Source of the DNA: Methanolapillus africanus
Lineage (GTDB): Archaea > Halobacteriota > Methanosarcinia > Methanosarcinales > Methanosarcinaceae
NCBI RefSeq assembly: GCF_032714475.1
Contig: NZ_JAWDKD010000003.1
Span: 1-64,000, forward strand
Length of the DNA stretch: 64,000 nucleotides
Reading direction: 5' to 3'
The notes under the pieces are model-generated. The model was given only the letters and a program-made list of their open reading frames with translations. It did not search any database and was not told the DNA's origin. Both the position numbers and the translations under genes were made by a program. This document shows, in pieces, positions 1-8,331 of the stretch (position 1 is the stretch's first letter; each line of letters begins with the position of its first letter).

Positions 1-163
1 CAATCCGCTCGCGGATTGCCATCAAATATCGGTTGATGGTAACCCGACTTAAACCAACAATTTGGGATATTTGGGTTGCATCCAGATCTAAGGCAAAAAG
101 CTTCACAATTTGCCGAAATTTGGATTCTGAAATTTTAGAACGGTAAATGTATTTGTTTTTCAT
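1..163 (-). mobile_element. IS1595-family transposase, N-terminal fragment (runs off the window start)
   Basis: Reading the minus strand from an ATG at 163 (in-frame ATGs also at 169 and 175) gives a protein starting MKNKYIYRSKISESKFRQIV, followed by a helix-turn-helix stretch with ATQISQIVGLSRVTINRY and then AIRERI at the window edge. This is the typical N-terminus of ISXO2/IS1595-type transposases, which recognise their ends through such a helix-turn-helix. The catalytic DDE/ISXO2 domain would lie to the left of the window and cannot be judged. No frameshift is seen in the visible 54 codons. Family assignment is from motif memory only. Confidence 0.7.
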
Positions 164-196
164 CTGCATGATCATGATTTGAACACCAATTTATTT

Positions 197-216
197 GGTT
201 GTTCTTATCGTGACCC
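197..216. repeat. Candidate terminal inverted repeat of the IS1595-like element
   Basis: On the minus strand this reads GGGTCACGATAAGAACAACC, just outside the transposase start, where the end of an IS1595 element would be expected. The opposite end is outside the window, so the pairing is not shown. Confidence 0.3.
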
Positions 217-261
217 AATAATAAAATAAATAATAAAAATAAAAACAATTAAAAAATTTAA

Positions 262-1494
262 TTATTTGTCGCCGTACGGGTCAAAATCATAACGCGACAA
301 ACAATGAATCAACGCTTTATTGGACAGCCTGACCAATTTCTCGTCGTCCCGCTCGGTCGCCGGGTTGCCGCACGCAAGTGAAATGAATTCCGCCAAGTCA
401 AAGACCGGAAGTCCGTTCGCGTTCATTCCGCCCTCGATAATATTTTTCATGCAGCCGCCGCAATTGGTAATGATGGCGTCGCTTCCGGCCGCTTTGGCCA
501 TTTCGTGAATCTGAGCGGCTTGTTCCAACGATTTTTCCGGAAAAACCGTCCTGACGCCGCCGCCAAATCCGCAGCACGCCGAATTTTCCGGCGTCGGGTT
601 GGACAAAGACACGTTCGGAACCGCTTCCAAAACCAAGCGCGGCGCTTCATGCATGCCGACGGCGCGGGTCAGATGGCACGGATCTTGATAATAAAGAACC
701 AAATCGCCGTCGCGGCCGGAATCGGCAATCAATCCTTTTTGAGTCAAATATTCTTTCATGTCCCGCTTGAAAACGAGTTTGTTCTTCTGAACCAGCTGCA
801 TGAGATATTCCGACGTCTGTAAAACATCGAATTCCAATTCGCCGAACAGCATCGGATAAATGATTTTAAAAGCGCGGTAGCAGCCGGGACAGGTCGTCAC
901 CAAAACTTTCGCGCCCCTGCGGTTGATTTCATCAATGTTTTTTTGTCCGATTTTTTGAAGCGGGGACGGGTTGCCGGCGCCAAAAGACACCGAACCGCAG
1001 CAAAAGTCAACGCCGCTCATGACGGAATAATCGACGCCGCACGCGTCCATGACTTTGACCGTGGATTTGCCGACCACTTTATTCATGCAGGACGCCGCAC
1101 AGCCGGGGAAATAAATGACGTCGCTTTTCTTGCCTTCGTTTTTAAACGTCACCGGCGGTTCCCAATCGCCGATTTTGTGATACATATTGTTGGGGGCGAA
1201 CGGGTCCGCCAGTCCTTGTTCTTCCGATTTTCCGAATTGTTTCGTCTTTTTCTCACGGGCGGCCGCAATCAATTTCCGAATGCCGAGGTCTTTGGGGCAC
1301 GAAACGGTACAAATGTTGCAGGTGTAACACATTCGGATGTCGTGTTCATTCCTCGGGAGAAGCTCCGGTCCGGCCGATTCCTCCAAGTAATCGTATAAAT
1401 CGGTGATGATTCCCAAATCGTTGTAGCTCGGACAAACGTCGACGCAAGCCCCGCAGAGGTCGCACTCAAGCATATATTTTTGAAGAATATCCAT
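262..1494 (-). CDS. HdrD-like iron-sulfur protein with two CCG domains
   Basis: A 410-residue soluble Fe-S oxidoreductase subunit. Two [4Fe-4S] ferredoxin motifs lie at the N-terminus (Cys 11, 14, 17, 21 and Cys 56, 59, 62, 66). Two cysteine-rich CCG domains follow: CCGSV with CPGCYR near the middle, and CCGFGGG with NCGGC near the end. This is the architecture of heterodisulfide reductase subunit D and of glycolate-oxidase GlcF-like proteins. In methanogens such proteins reduce CoM-S-S-CoB or act as paralogous electron-transfer subunits. No cytochrome b subunit (HdrE) gene is adjacent, so it may be a stand-alone HdrD homologue rather than the respiratory HdrD. It is separated from aroC by about 200 bp and lies in the opposite direction. 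Confidence 0.85.
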   Translation of the reverse strand: MDILQKYMLECDLCGACVDVCPSYNDLGIITDLYDYLEESAGPELLPRNEHDIRMCYTCNICTVSCPKDLGIRKLIAAAREKKTKQFGKSEEQGLADPFAPNNMYHKIGDWEPPVTFKNEGKKSDVIYFPGCAASCMNKVVGKSTVKVMDACGVDYSVMSGVDFCCGSVSFGAGNPSPLQKIGQKNIDEINRRGAKVLVTTCPGCYRAFKIIYPMLFGELEFDVLQTSEYLMQLVQKNKLVFKRDMKEYLTQKGLIADSGRDGDLVLYYQDPCHLTRAVGMHEAPRLVLEAVPNVSLSNPTPENSACCGFGGGVRTVFPEKSLEQAAQIHEMAKAAGSDAIITNCGGCMKNIIEGGMNANGLPVFDLAEFISLACGNPATERDDEKLVRLSNKALIHCLSRYDFDPYGDK

Positions 1495-1701
1495 ATTTTA
1501 AGACCCGTATTCGTGAATTAAACGATGAAATCAGTGAAAAGCGAAATGGTTCATGAAATTCATAATCATAAGATTCATAAAGTTCTAAGAAAGGCACATA
1601 TAGATTTTATAGAATAAAAAAGGAAAGGATAGAAAAATAGATTTTGACAAAAAAATATCTTTAAAATATATAATTGATTGACTTTCAAATCCGGCGATAA
1701 T

Positions 1702-2799
1702 ATGGCAGGCAACAGTTTTGGCGAAGCATTTAGAATCACAACGTGGGGCGAATCTCACGGCGCCGCGGTCGGCGTCGTAATCGACGGCGTTCTTCCGGGA
1801 ATCCACCTCACGGAGGCGGATATTCAAACGGAATTGGACCGCAGAAAACCGGGACAAAGCGCCATGTCGACGGCGCGTCAGGAATCGGATGCCGTTAAAA
1901 TTATGTCCGGCGTTTTTGAAGGAAAAACAACGGGAACGCCGATTCTCTTGATGATTCGAAATGCGGATCATGACTCGTCGGCTTACGACAACATTCGGGA
2001 CACGCCGCGCCCCGGACACGCGGATTACGGCTATTTCTGCAAATACGGCATCCGAGACCACCGCGGCGGCGGCCGGAGTTCCGGACGGGAAACGGCCGGA
2101 CGCGTCGCGGCCGGCGCCGTTGCCAAGAACATTTTGGCGGCGTACGGGATCGATCTGGTTTGCCACGTCGTCCAAATCGGACCGGAAAAAGCGGACGTCG
2201 ACTTGTTGGGAAACCTGTCCGTCGGCGAAATAAAGGAACGGATTGAGAAAAATCCGGTTCGCTGCGCTGATCCAATCGCTGCGGCAGCTATGGAAAAAGC
2301 AGTTCTGGACGCACGGGAAAATAAAGATTCATTGGGCGGCATCGTCGAAGGACGGATTTCGGGCGTTCCGGCGGGCTTGGGCGAGCCTGTTTTTGACAAA
2401 CTGGACGCCGACCTTGCCAAAGCGGTTATGAGCATCGGCGCCGTCAAAGGGTTTGAAATCGGCGACGGATTTACCGCTGCAAACGCGACCGCCGCTCAGT
2501 TTAATGACAAATTTATGTACGACGGCAAAGACATTGTCACCAAAACCAATCATGCCGGCGGTATTTTGGGCGGCATTTCCACGGGTATGGAAATTCGGTT
2601 CCGCGCCGCCGTTAAACCGACGCCGTCGATCGCTTGTCCGCAGGAAACGGTCGATTTGAAATCCGGAAAAAACACGACAATCGAAATCAAAGGACGCCAC
2701 GATCCGGTGATTGCGCCACGGCTGGTGCCGGTGGCGGAAGCGATGGCAGCGATTGTTATTTTGGATCATCTGATGCGCAACAGAATGCTGAAAAAATAA
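1702..2799 (+). CDS. aroC: Chorismate synthase
   Basis: A 365-residue enzyme that converts 5-enolpyruvylshikimate-3-phosphate to chorismate, the last step of the shikimate pathway, using reduced FMN. The N-terminus carries the family signature TTWGESHG (residues 13-20); RDHRGGGRSSGRETAGRVAAG and a C-terminal RHDPVIAPR block are also present. I chose the ATG at 1702 (MAGNSFG) because the family begins there. The open frame extends upstream to a TTG at 1678, which would add eight unconserved residues. A TATA-like run (AAAATATATAATTG) lies just upstream, so the transcript may be nearly leaderless. It stands alone. Confidence 0.95.
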   Translation: MAGNSFGEAFRITTWGESHGAAVGVVIDGVLPGIHLTEADIQTELDRRKPGQSAMSTARQESDAVKIMSGVFEGKTTGTPILLMIRNADHDSSAYDNIRDTPRPGHADYGYFCKYGIRDHRGGGRSSGRETAGRVAAGAVAKNILAAYGIDLVCHVVQIGPEKADVDLLGNLSVGEIKERIEKNPVRCADPIAAAAMEKAVLDARENKDSLGGIVEGRISGVPAGLGEPVFDKLDADLAKAVMSIGAVKGFEIGDGFTAANATAAQFNDKFMYDGKDIVTKTNHAGGILGGISTGMEIRFRAAVKPTPSIACPQETVDLKSGKNTTIEIKGRHDPVIAPRLVPVAEAMAAIVILDHLMRNRMLKK

Positions 2800-2934
2800 A
2801 AAATAGGAACAATCGATAATAGAATACGAAAATAATTGAATTAAAAATAATTGAAATATAAATAATTGAATTAAATATAATCGAATTAAAAGTTGTTTAA
2901 AAATTGTTGAAAATGAGTGTGAGAGAAGAATTTT

Positions 2935-3306
2935 ATGATCACTTCGGATGTCGTGGGTTTATTGATTTTAATGTCGGCGCCGTTCATTACGTTGATTGTG
3001 GGCGTTTGGCTGTACAAATATCCGCCGAAAAAAGTGAATTATCATATCGGATACCGGACACCAAGGTCGAAAAAAAGTCCGGAAGCCTGGCGGGAAGGAA
3101 ACCGCTATTCTTCAAAAATGCTCATCGACATGTCGTTGATTTTGCTGGGCATTTCTCTTCTGTTGTGGTTCTTGTGGGACCACACGGAAGAAAACATCAT
3201 CCGAATGACGTTAATTGAAACGGTCTTGCTGCTGGTTTCCATGGGCATGCTGATCTTGCTCACAGAACTTCACTTGAAGAAAATGTTCGGAAATAAAACA
3301 GAATGA
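2935..3306 (+). CDS. SdpI-family membrane protein
   Basis: A 123-residue membrane protein with about three hydrophobic segments (residues 7-27, 63-82, 88-110). The cytoplasmic loop IGYRTPRSKKSPEAWREGN is the hallmark of the SdpI/YhfL family, whose best-known member gives immunity to the SdpC toxin in Bacillus. In archaea the role is unknown. The start is supported by GAGAGAAG seven bases upstream. Its stop codon (TGA at 3304-3306) overlaps the first base pairs of a long palindrome that begins a tandem repeat array, so the 3' end of its transcript would fold. Confidence 0.75.
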   Translation: MITSDVVGLLILMSAPFITLIVGVWLYKYPPKKVNYHIGYRTPRSKKSPEAWREGNRYSSKMLIDMSLILLGISLLLWFLWDHTEENIIRMTLIETVLLLVSMGMLILLTELHLKKMFGNKTE

Positions 3307-3333
3307 TTGCAGATGGCGACGCCATCTGCAATC
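3305..3333. repeat. Element A hairpin: perfect inverted repeat at the head of a tandem array
   Basis: Arms GATTGCAGATGGC and GCCATCTGCAATC are separated by three bases (the outer two also pair). It sits directly before the 33-34-bp tandem array, the same order as hairpin then array at five other loci in this window. The sequence of the arms differs from the other loci but pairing is perfect. Confidence 0.85.
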
Positions 3334-3337
3334 TGAT

Positions 3338-3570
3338 ACAGTCAACTGCAGGTACAAACCGGAATTTAAAAACAGTGAACTGTAGGTGCAATCGGAATCT
3401 GAAAATAGTGAACTGCAGATGCAATCGGAACCTAAAAATAGTGAACTGTAGGTGCAATCGGAATCTGAAAATAGTTAACTGCAGATGCAGATCGGAACCT
3501 AAAAACAGTCAACTGTAGGTACAAACTGAAATTTAAAAATAGAGAACTGTAGATGCAGATCGGAAATTAT
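3338..3570. repeat. Element A tandem array, about seven 33-34-bp units (type I)
   Basis: Units share the pattern CAGTGAACTGTAGGTGCAAT then CGGAATCTGAAAATA. They are contiguous, with no unique spacers, and differ from each other at scattered positions. The same unit reappears at 57.9-58.0 kb and, more weakly, at 46.1-46.2 kb. It carries no credible gene, although frames stay open by chance through the periodicity. Confidence 0.9.
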
Positions 3571-3659
3571 CAAAGGAATTGAATAAGATTTATAAATATC
3601 AAAATAAAAGTAATAAAAATCAACAGTTAACAATTTATAAAATTCATTCAGGTCAAAAA

Positions 3660-4814
3660 ATGGAACAGAAAACGGAAAATAAACAGGAAAACAAAACACC
3701 GGAAAAGAATGTCGGACATCCGGGACACATCCCGCAAACCGCCGGCAATGACGCCGGCGTGCGCCCGCCCCGGATTTTAGCTTGGGAAACAACGGCGGCT
3801 TGCAATCTCGCTTGCAAACACTGCCGGGGCTCATCGACGATTCATTCCGCCAAAGGGGAATTGACGACGGCGGAAGCCAAAAAATTGCTGGACGACATTC
3901 GGGAAACGGGAACGCCGATTATTATTCTCAGCGGCGGCGAACCCCTCATGCGGTCCGACATTTTTGAAATCGCGCGTTACGGAACCGATCTTGGATTCCG
4001 GATGACGCTCGCCACCAACGGCACGATGATTACGGAAGAAATCGCCCAAAAGATTCACGACGCCGGCATTCAGCGGGTCAGCATCAGTCTCGATGGACGG
4101 GAGCGGACGCATGACATATTCCGCTGCATTCCGGGCTGCTTTGTCGATTCCATGCGCGGCATTGAGAATTTGAAAAAAGCGGGTGTGGAGTTTCAAATCA
4201 ATACCACGGTTTCCCGGTTCAACGTCGACGAGCTTGAGGACGTTCATGCGTTTACGAAAGAAATCGGCGCGGCGGCGCACCACTTTTTCTTTTTGGTGCC
4301 GACCGGGCGGGGCGCGGAACTGACGGAATTTGAAATCACGCCGGAAGAATACGAAACGGCACTCGAATGGCTTTACGGCATTCACAAAAAGACGGACCTT
4401 CAGATTCGCCCGACGTGCGCGCCGCATTATTTCAGAATTTTGAGGCAAAAAGCCAAGGAGGAAGGCATTGAAGTCACGCCCAAGACTCACGGGCTCGACG
4501 CCATGACCAAAGGCTGTCTCGGCGGCATTTCCTTCGGATTTATTTCCAGCGTTGGCGAAGTCAATCCGTGCGGTTATCTGCCGGTGTCGGCGGGCAACGT
4601 TCGGGAAACGCCGTTTAAAGAAATCTGGGCGAATGCGAAGGTGTTTAACGATTTGCGGGATTATTCCAAATATTTGGGCAAATGCGGCGCCTGCGGATAT
4701 AAAACTGTTTGCGGCGGATGCCGCGCCCGTGCGTATCATGAAACCGGTAATTACATGGAAGAAGAACCGCTGTGTTCTTATGTGCCGCCGAAATTCCGAA
4801 CAAAAAATGAATAA
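3660..4814 (+). CDS. ahbD: Heme b synthase AhbD (radical SAM, Fe-coproporphyrin III decarboxylase)
   Basis: A 384-residue radical SAM/SPASM enzyme that would decarboxylate two propionates of Fe-coproporphyrin III to give heme b, the last step of the siroheme-dependent pathway. The radical SAM CxxxCxxC motif is at residues 48-55 (CNLACKHC), GGEP follows, and a SPASM-type cysteine cluster lies at the C-terminus (CGYLP, KCGACGYKTVCGGC, PLCSY). I chose the ATG at 3660; the frame is open from a TTG at 3579 inside repeat DNA. It lies directly upstream of the two siroheme decarboxylase subunits and precorrin-2 dehydrogenase, which fixes its role. Confidence 0.92.
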   Translation: MEQKTENKQENKTPEKNVGHPGHIPQTAGNDAGVRPPRILAWETTAACNLACKHCRGSSTIHSAKGELTTAEAKKLLDDIRETGTPIIILSGGEPLMRSDIFEIARYGTDLGFRMTLATNGTMITEEIAQKIHDAGIQRVSISLDGRERTHDIFRCIPGCFVDSMRGIENLKKAGVEFQINTTVSRFNVDELEDVHAFTKEIGAAAHHFFFLVPTGRGAELTEFEITPEEYETALEWLYGIHKKTDLQIRPTCAPHYFRILRQKAKEEGIEVTPKTHGLDAMTKGCLGGISFGFISSVGEVNPCGYLPVSAGNVRETPFKEIWANAKVFNDLRDYSKYLGKCGACGYKTVCGGCRARAYHETGNYMEEEPLCSYVPPKFRTKNE

Positions 4815-5007
4815 AACAATTGAAAAATGAGAACAATATTATTAATAGTAAAAATTCCTATTAATATTTTTAATAAACAAATCATTTTATATAAGATTAT
4901 TAAATGAAAATGAATAAATTTTCAAAGAAAAAACGATTGACAAAAATGGTGAGAGACGAAAAATGGCGACCGGTGAACTGAAGAAAGAATGTCCGACATA
5001 GACAGGT

Positions 5008-5511
5008 ATGCAATCGCAGCAGACAGCGACGCAGCCGCAGCAGATGTCATCGATTTCTCCGATTGAGCTGGATGACTTGGACAAACAAATTATTAATCTG
5101 ATCCAACTCGATTTTCCGCTCACGGTCCACCCGTTTGAAACCATCGCCGAACAAATCGGAACGACGGAAGATGTCGTGATTGCCAAACTCAAACGGTTGA
5201 AGCAGGAGAAAGCGATCCGAAAAATCGGGCCTGTCATTAATACGCGCGCGGTCGGCGGTTCCAATACGCTGGCGGCGGTCAAAGTGCCGGCAAAGGACGT
5301 GGAAACGGCTGCGGCAGTCATCAGCGCTTATCCGGAAGTTTCCCACAATTATCTGAGAAATGAAGAATATAACATCTGGTTTACCGTTTCCGCCGCGACG
5401 CAAGAGCGTTTGGACGAGGTTTTGTCGGAAATTCAAAATAAACTGGGATGTCCGGTTCTGAATTTACCGACGATTCAGCAGTTTAAAATTCAAGTCAAAT
5501 TCAAATTATAA
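5008..5511 (+). CDS. ahbA: Siroheme decarboxylase subunit AhbA-like (Lrp/AsnC fold)
   Basis: A 167-residue protein of the Lrp/AsnC type: an N-terminal helix-turn-helix-like part (FETIAEQIGTTEDVV, about residues 47-62) and an alpha/beta C-terminal domain with VSHNYLRNEEYNIWFTV (about 112-128), the AhbA signature. With AhbB it decarboxylates siroheme to 12,18-didecarboxysiroheme. It lies 12 bp upstream of ahbB. The start is preceded by ACAGGT. A polar N-terminal tail rich in Q (about 15 residues) precedes the conserved part. The 190-bp gap behind ahbD contains the motif ATTCCTATTAA, also seen upstream of msrA. The A/B assignment is by motif only. Confidence 0.85.
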   Translation: MQSQQTATQPQQMSSISPIELDDLDKQIINLIQLDFPLTVHPFETIAEQIGTTEDVVIAKLKRLKQEKAIRKIGPVINTRAVGGSNTLAAVKVPAKDVETAAAVISAYPEVSHNYLRNEEYNIWFTVSAATQERLDEVLSEIQNKLGCPVLNLPTIQQFKIQVKFKL

Positions 5512-5523
5512 CGGAGGAAAACC

Positions 5524-6054
5524 ATGCCCAGTAAAAAAGAATCAACCGGTGTCGGTCCCTCCGACTTAAAAAACAATCCGCCTCATCTGCCGGGTTTGGA
5601 TGAAACCGATGAAAAACTCATTCGGTTGATGCAGGACGGCATTTCTTTTATTCATTCCCCGTATTTGGAATACGCCACTGCGTTAGGTATTTCGGAAGAA
5701 GAAGTCGTGGCGCGTATTCAGCGGCTCTTGACGGACCGTAAAATCCGCCGGTTCGGCGCGTCCGTCGGTCATTTGGTGATTGGTTTTACCGCCAACGCCA
5801 TGTGCGTTTGGGATGTTCCGGAGGACCGGATTGATGAAACCGGCCGGTTGATGGCGTCTTTTGACGAAGTCAGCCATTGTTACGAACGTCCGTGGTCCAC
5901 GGAATGGCCGTACAATATGTACACGATGATTCACGGAAAAAGCGCAGCCGATTGCGAAGCGGTCGCCGCGAAGATTTCAAACGCGACCGGCATTGCGGAT
6001 TACAAGCTTGTTTTCAGCGAGAAGGAATTTAAAAAGACAGGTGTCCGGATATGA
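5524..6054 (+). CDS. ahbB: Siroheme decarboxylase subunit AhbB-like
   Basis: A 176-residue partner of the preceding gene, also of the Lrp/AsnC type. The motif VSHCYERPWSTEWPYNMYTM (about residues 117-136) is typical of AhbB and includes residues implicated in substrate binding. A strong ribosome-binding site (GGAGG) lies nine bases before the ATG. Its stop overlaps the start of the next gene (ATGA), so ahbA, ahbB and the precorrin-2 dehydrogenase gene are surely translated as one unit. The product feeds AhbC, which is not in this window, and then AhbD. Confidence 0.87.
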   Translation: MPSKKESTGVGPSDLKNNPPHLPGLDETDEKLIRLMQDGISFIHSPYLEYATALGISEEEVVARIQRLLTDRKIRRFGASVGHLVIGFTANAMCVWDVPEDRIDETGRLMASFDEVSHCYERPWSTEWPYNMYTMIHGKSAADCEAVAAKISNATGIADYKLVFSEKEFKKTGVRI

Positions 6055-6767
6055 AAATGATTGAGGACGACACGGAAAATAATTTTGACGACGCGCCGGC
6101 GCCAACGTCGGAAAACCCGTATCTGCCTCTTTTTATTGATTTTTCAAACAAAATTGTGATGATTTTCGGCGGCGGCGCCGTCGGCGAACGAAAAGCGCTT
6201 CGGTTTATGAACCGCGCCCAAACGGTCGTTGTCAGCAAACAATTTACGCCCCGCTTGGAAGAAGAAGCCAAAGCCGGCAATATCCGGCTCATTCACATGA
6301 ATATTTTCAACGCGTCCGATTTGGATTTGGGTCAGCTCGTCAAAGGCGTTTTTTTGGTCATTCCGGCGATGAACAACGCGGAACAAAATAAGAGAATCGT
6401 GCATTACGCCCATATCTACGGCAGCCTGATCAACGAAACCGGCGGCTCCGGCGAAGTGATTATTCCGTCTTTGATTGAAAGAAATGGTCTTCAAATTGCG
6501 ATTTCATCCGGCGGCGAAAGCCCGGCCGTGACGAAATACGCGCGCCTTCAAATTGAAAAAGCCATCGGCGCCGATTTTGAAAAAATGATTGAAATTCAAA
6601 ATGAGATTCGGGAATATTTAAAATCCGTCGTTTCGGAACAAAAAGAGCGGCAAGAGATTCTGTGGACAATTATGGATTCCAACGAGATTTGGGATTTGCT
6701 GAAGTCGGACGATGAGACCGATTTTGAAAAAGCGAAAGAAAAAGCGTTTTTGATGGCCGGAAAATAA
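6051..6767 (+). CDS. Precorrin-2 dehydrogenase (SirC/CysG N-domain type)
   Basis: A 238-residue NAD-dependent enzyme that oxidises precorrin-2 to sirohydrochlorin; some members also insert iron. The Rossmann motif is IFGGGAVGERKALRF (about residues 37-51). NETGGSGEVIIPSLI and SSGGESPAVTKYARLQIE follow, as in Met8/SirC proteins. A polar N-terminal tail of about 24 residues precedes the domain. It overlaps ahbB by four bases and closes the heme/siroheme operon. Whether it also chelates iron cannot be read from the sequence. The motif GCGCGCGTTATGG lies 32 bp behind the stop. Confidence 0.9.
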   Translation: MKMIEDDTENNFDDAPAPTSENPYLPLFIDFSNKIVMIFGGGAVGERKALRFMNRAQTVVVSKQFTPRLEEEAKAGNIRLIHMNIFNASDLDLGQLVKGVFLVIPAMNNAEQNKRIVHYAHIYGSLINETGGSGEVIIPSLIERNGLQIAISSGGESPAVTKYARLQIEKAIGADFEKMIEIQNEIREYLKSVVSEQKERQEILWTIMDSNEIWDLLKSDDETDFEKAKEKAFLMAGK

Positions 6768-6785
6768 TTGTCATGTTTTTCTGTT

Positions 6786-6822
6786 TACCGGCGGCGCCGC
6801 GCGCGTTATGGCAATCATTTTT
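6786..6822 (+). repeat. GC-rich 3'-flank motif, copy 1 (core 6799-6811)
   Basis: Core GCGCGCGTTATGG, preceded by GGCGGCGCC and followed by CAATCATTTTT. It lies 32 bp behind the stop of the precorrin-2 dehydrogenase gene and has the same orientation. Confidence 0.9.
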
Positions 6823-6856
6823 GGCGGCGGCGATGTAAACTACCCTCCGGTTTTAT

Positions 6857-7279
6857 TTATTTTCCGAAACACATCGGGGCTTCGCAGTCGCCGACCAAAT
6901 AATAAACGGATTTTCCGCAACTTTCTTCTTTTTGAAAAATAAGTGTTTTGACGTACCGTTTGGATTTGAACAAATCAAAATAGATGATTTCATTTTGAGC
7001 AAAGCCCGGTACCGGGGTTTCATCGGCACCGCCGCCGCACTCATCAAAATCTTCCGCTTCTTCTTCATCGACGTCTTCCAACACCGACTCCAACCTTCGA
7101 ATTTCATCAGGCTCCAAATCTGTCGAAAAAACAGCGTCTGACAGATTGCCGTTCGTCCGGTCCTCCGCATCGTCCGGCTCCGAGTCGTCGTCGTCAAAAC
7201 CGATTTTAAACGTAAAACCTTCTTCGGACAGCGCGTCCATGATTTCTTCCGGAGAAGCAAACGAATCGTCAATTTCCAT
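6857..7279 (-). CDS. Acidic protein of unknown function
   Basis: A 140-residue protein that I do not recognise. The first 90 residues are extremely rich in Asp and Glu (DDDDSEPDDAEDR, EDVDEEEAEDFDECGG), then comes a more ordinary C-terminal part (FAQNEIIYFDLFKSKRYVK, then KVYYL-like strand and CEAPMCFGK). Codon position bias and a good promoter-like TATATAAA/TATATAAATTTTATATA tract about 50-80 bp upstream support it over the overlapping frame at 6853-7272. Four cysteines might bind a metal. It is divergent from tbp, sharing that intergenic region. No function is proposed. Confidence 0.65.
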   Translation of the reverse strand: MEIDDSFASPEEIMDALSEEGFTFKIGFDDDDSEPDDAEDRTNGNLSDAVFSTDLEPDEIRRLESVLEDVDEEEAEDFDECGGGADETPVPGFAQNEIIYFDLFKSKRYVKTLIFQKEESCGKSVYYLVGDCEAPMCFGK

Positions 7280-7508
7280 GGACGACAGAAAGCGTTTCTC
7301 CTTTAAAAGGGTTCAGTTTCGGCTTTAAAAAGGGTATATAAAATTTATATATGCCCTTTATATAGGTGATGAAACATTTACACTTCATCTAACTTAAAAT
7401 ATCAATTCACAAAAATCGTGTGTTTTTATTTTTTAGATTATCTAAGTCAATTAGTTAAAATTACATCATTTTTTGAATCATTGTTGTAATTATAATGGTT
7501 GTATCCAT

Positions 7509-8060
7509 ATGAGCGAATCGAACATTAAAATTGAAAACGTCGTCGCCTCGACGAAACTTGCCAACGAATTTGATTTGAATTTAATCGTTGAAAAATTCCA
7601 AACGGCCGAGTACAACAAACAAAAATTCCCGGGTCTCGTTTACCGTGTTTCCGACCCGAAAGCGGCGTTCCTGGTCTTTACCTCTGGAAAAGTCGTCTGC
7701 ACCGGCGCCAAAAATGTGGAAGACGTCCACACCGTGATCGGCAACATGGCCAAAAAATTGAACGGCATCGGCATCGAAACGCTCGCCAAGCCGGAAATTT
7801 CCGTCCAAAACATCGTCGCGTCCGCCGACTTAAAAACTGTTTTAAACTTAAACGCAATCGCCATCGGTCTCGGTCTTGAAAACATCGAATACGAGCCGGA
7901 ACAATTCCCGGGACTCGTTTACAGAATCAACGACCCGAAAGTCGTCGTTTTGATTTTCAGCTCCGGAAAACTTGTCGTCACCGGCGGCAAAACACCCAAC
8001 GACTGCGAACGCGGCGTTGAAGTCGTCCGCGAGCAGCTCGACAACATGGGCCTCTTGTAA
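7509..8060 (+). CDS. tbp: TATA-binding protein
   Basis: A 183-residue general transcription factor that binds the TATA box and recruits TFB and RNA polymerase. The two symmetrical repeats are obvious: IKIENVVAST ... FPGLVYRVSDPKAAFLVFTSGKVVCTGAK and ISVQNIVASA ... FPGLVYRINDPKVVVLIFSSGKLVVTGGK. I chose the ATG at 7509 (MSESNIKIENV); the frame extends upstream to a TTG at 7473 without family support. A short acidic tail is absent. It is a single gene with its own promoter region of about 230 bp shared with the divergent acidic-protein gene. Confidence 0.97.
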   Translation: MSESNIKIENVVASTKLANEFDLNLIVEKFQTAEYNKQKFPGLVYRVSDPKAAFLVFTSGKVVCTGAKNVEDVHTVIGNMAKKLNGIGIETLAKPEISVQNIVASADLKTVLNLNAIAIGLGLENIEYEPEQFPGLVYRINDPKVVVLIFSSGKLVVTGGKTPNDCERGVEVVREQLDNMGLL

Positions 8061-8331
8061 ATCCCAAACTGTATAAAGGATGAAATCATTGCAATTTTCT
8101 CAAATCATTTTGAGAAAATTCGATTTCCTTTGATGCGAATCTGATCATAGCACCGTCATATGATCGGCTTTCGGGAACAGTCCATTAATTTTCAGAATTG
8201 CCGCATGTATTTATTATTGAAAATATTATTATATATTATCTCATTAATTTGAGTTATTATTATAAAATTTAATTTCGGTTATTCTGGTCATTTTGGTAAT
8301 TTATTGTCAACTTCCAATTTAAGTGATTTTT
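8061..8331. other. 271-bp intergenic region
   Basis: AT-rich DNA between tbp and the glycosyltransferase. It contains AATATTATTATATATTATCTC, TATA-like, about 105 bp before the glycosyltransferase. No gene or repeat family is seen. Confidence 0.4.

Noticed and set aside
3303..3518. Open reading frame through array A (CNRNLKIVN repeats)
   Set aside because: The frame is open only because the repeat period is about a multiple of three; no start signal and no coding bias.
6799..6811. Integron attC-like core site (GTTATGG resembling GTTRRRY)
   Set aside because: The base after GTTA is T, not purine, there is no attC-like paired structure with a second core, no integrase and no cassette order; similarity is superficial.
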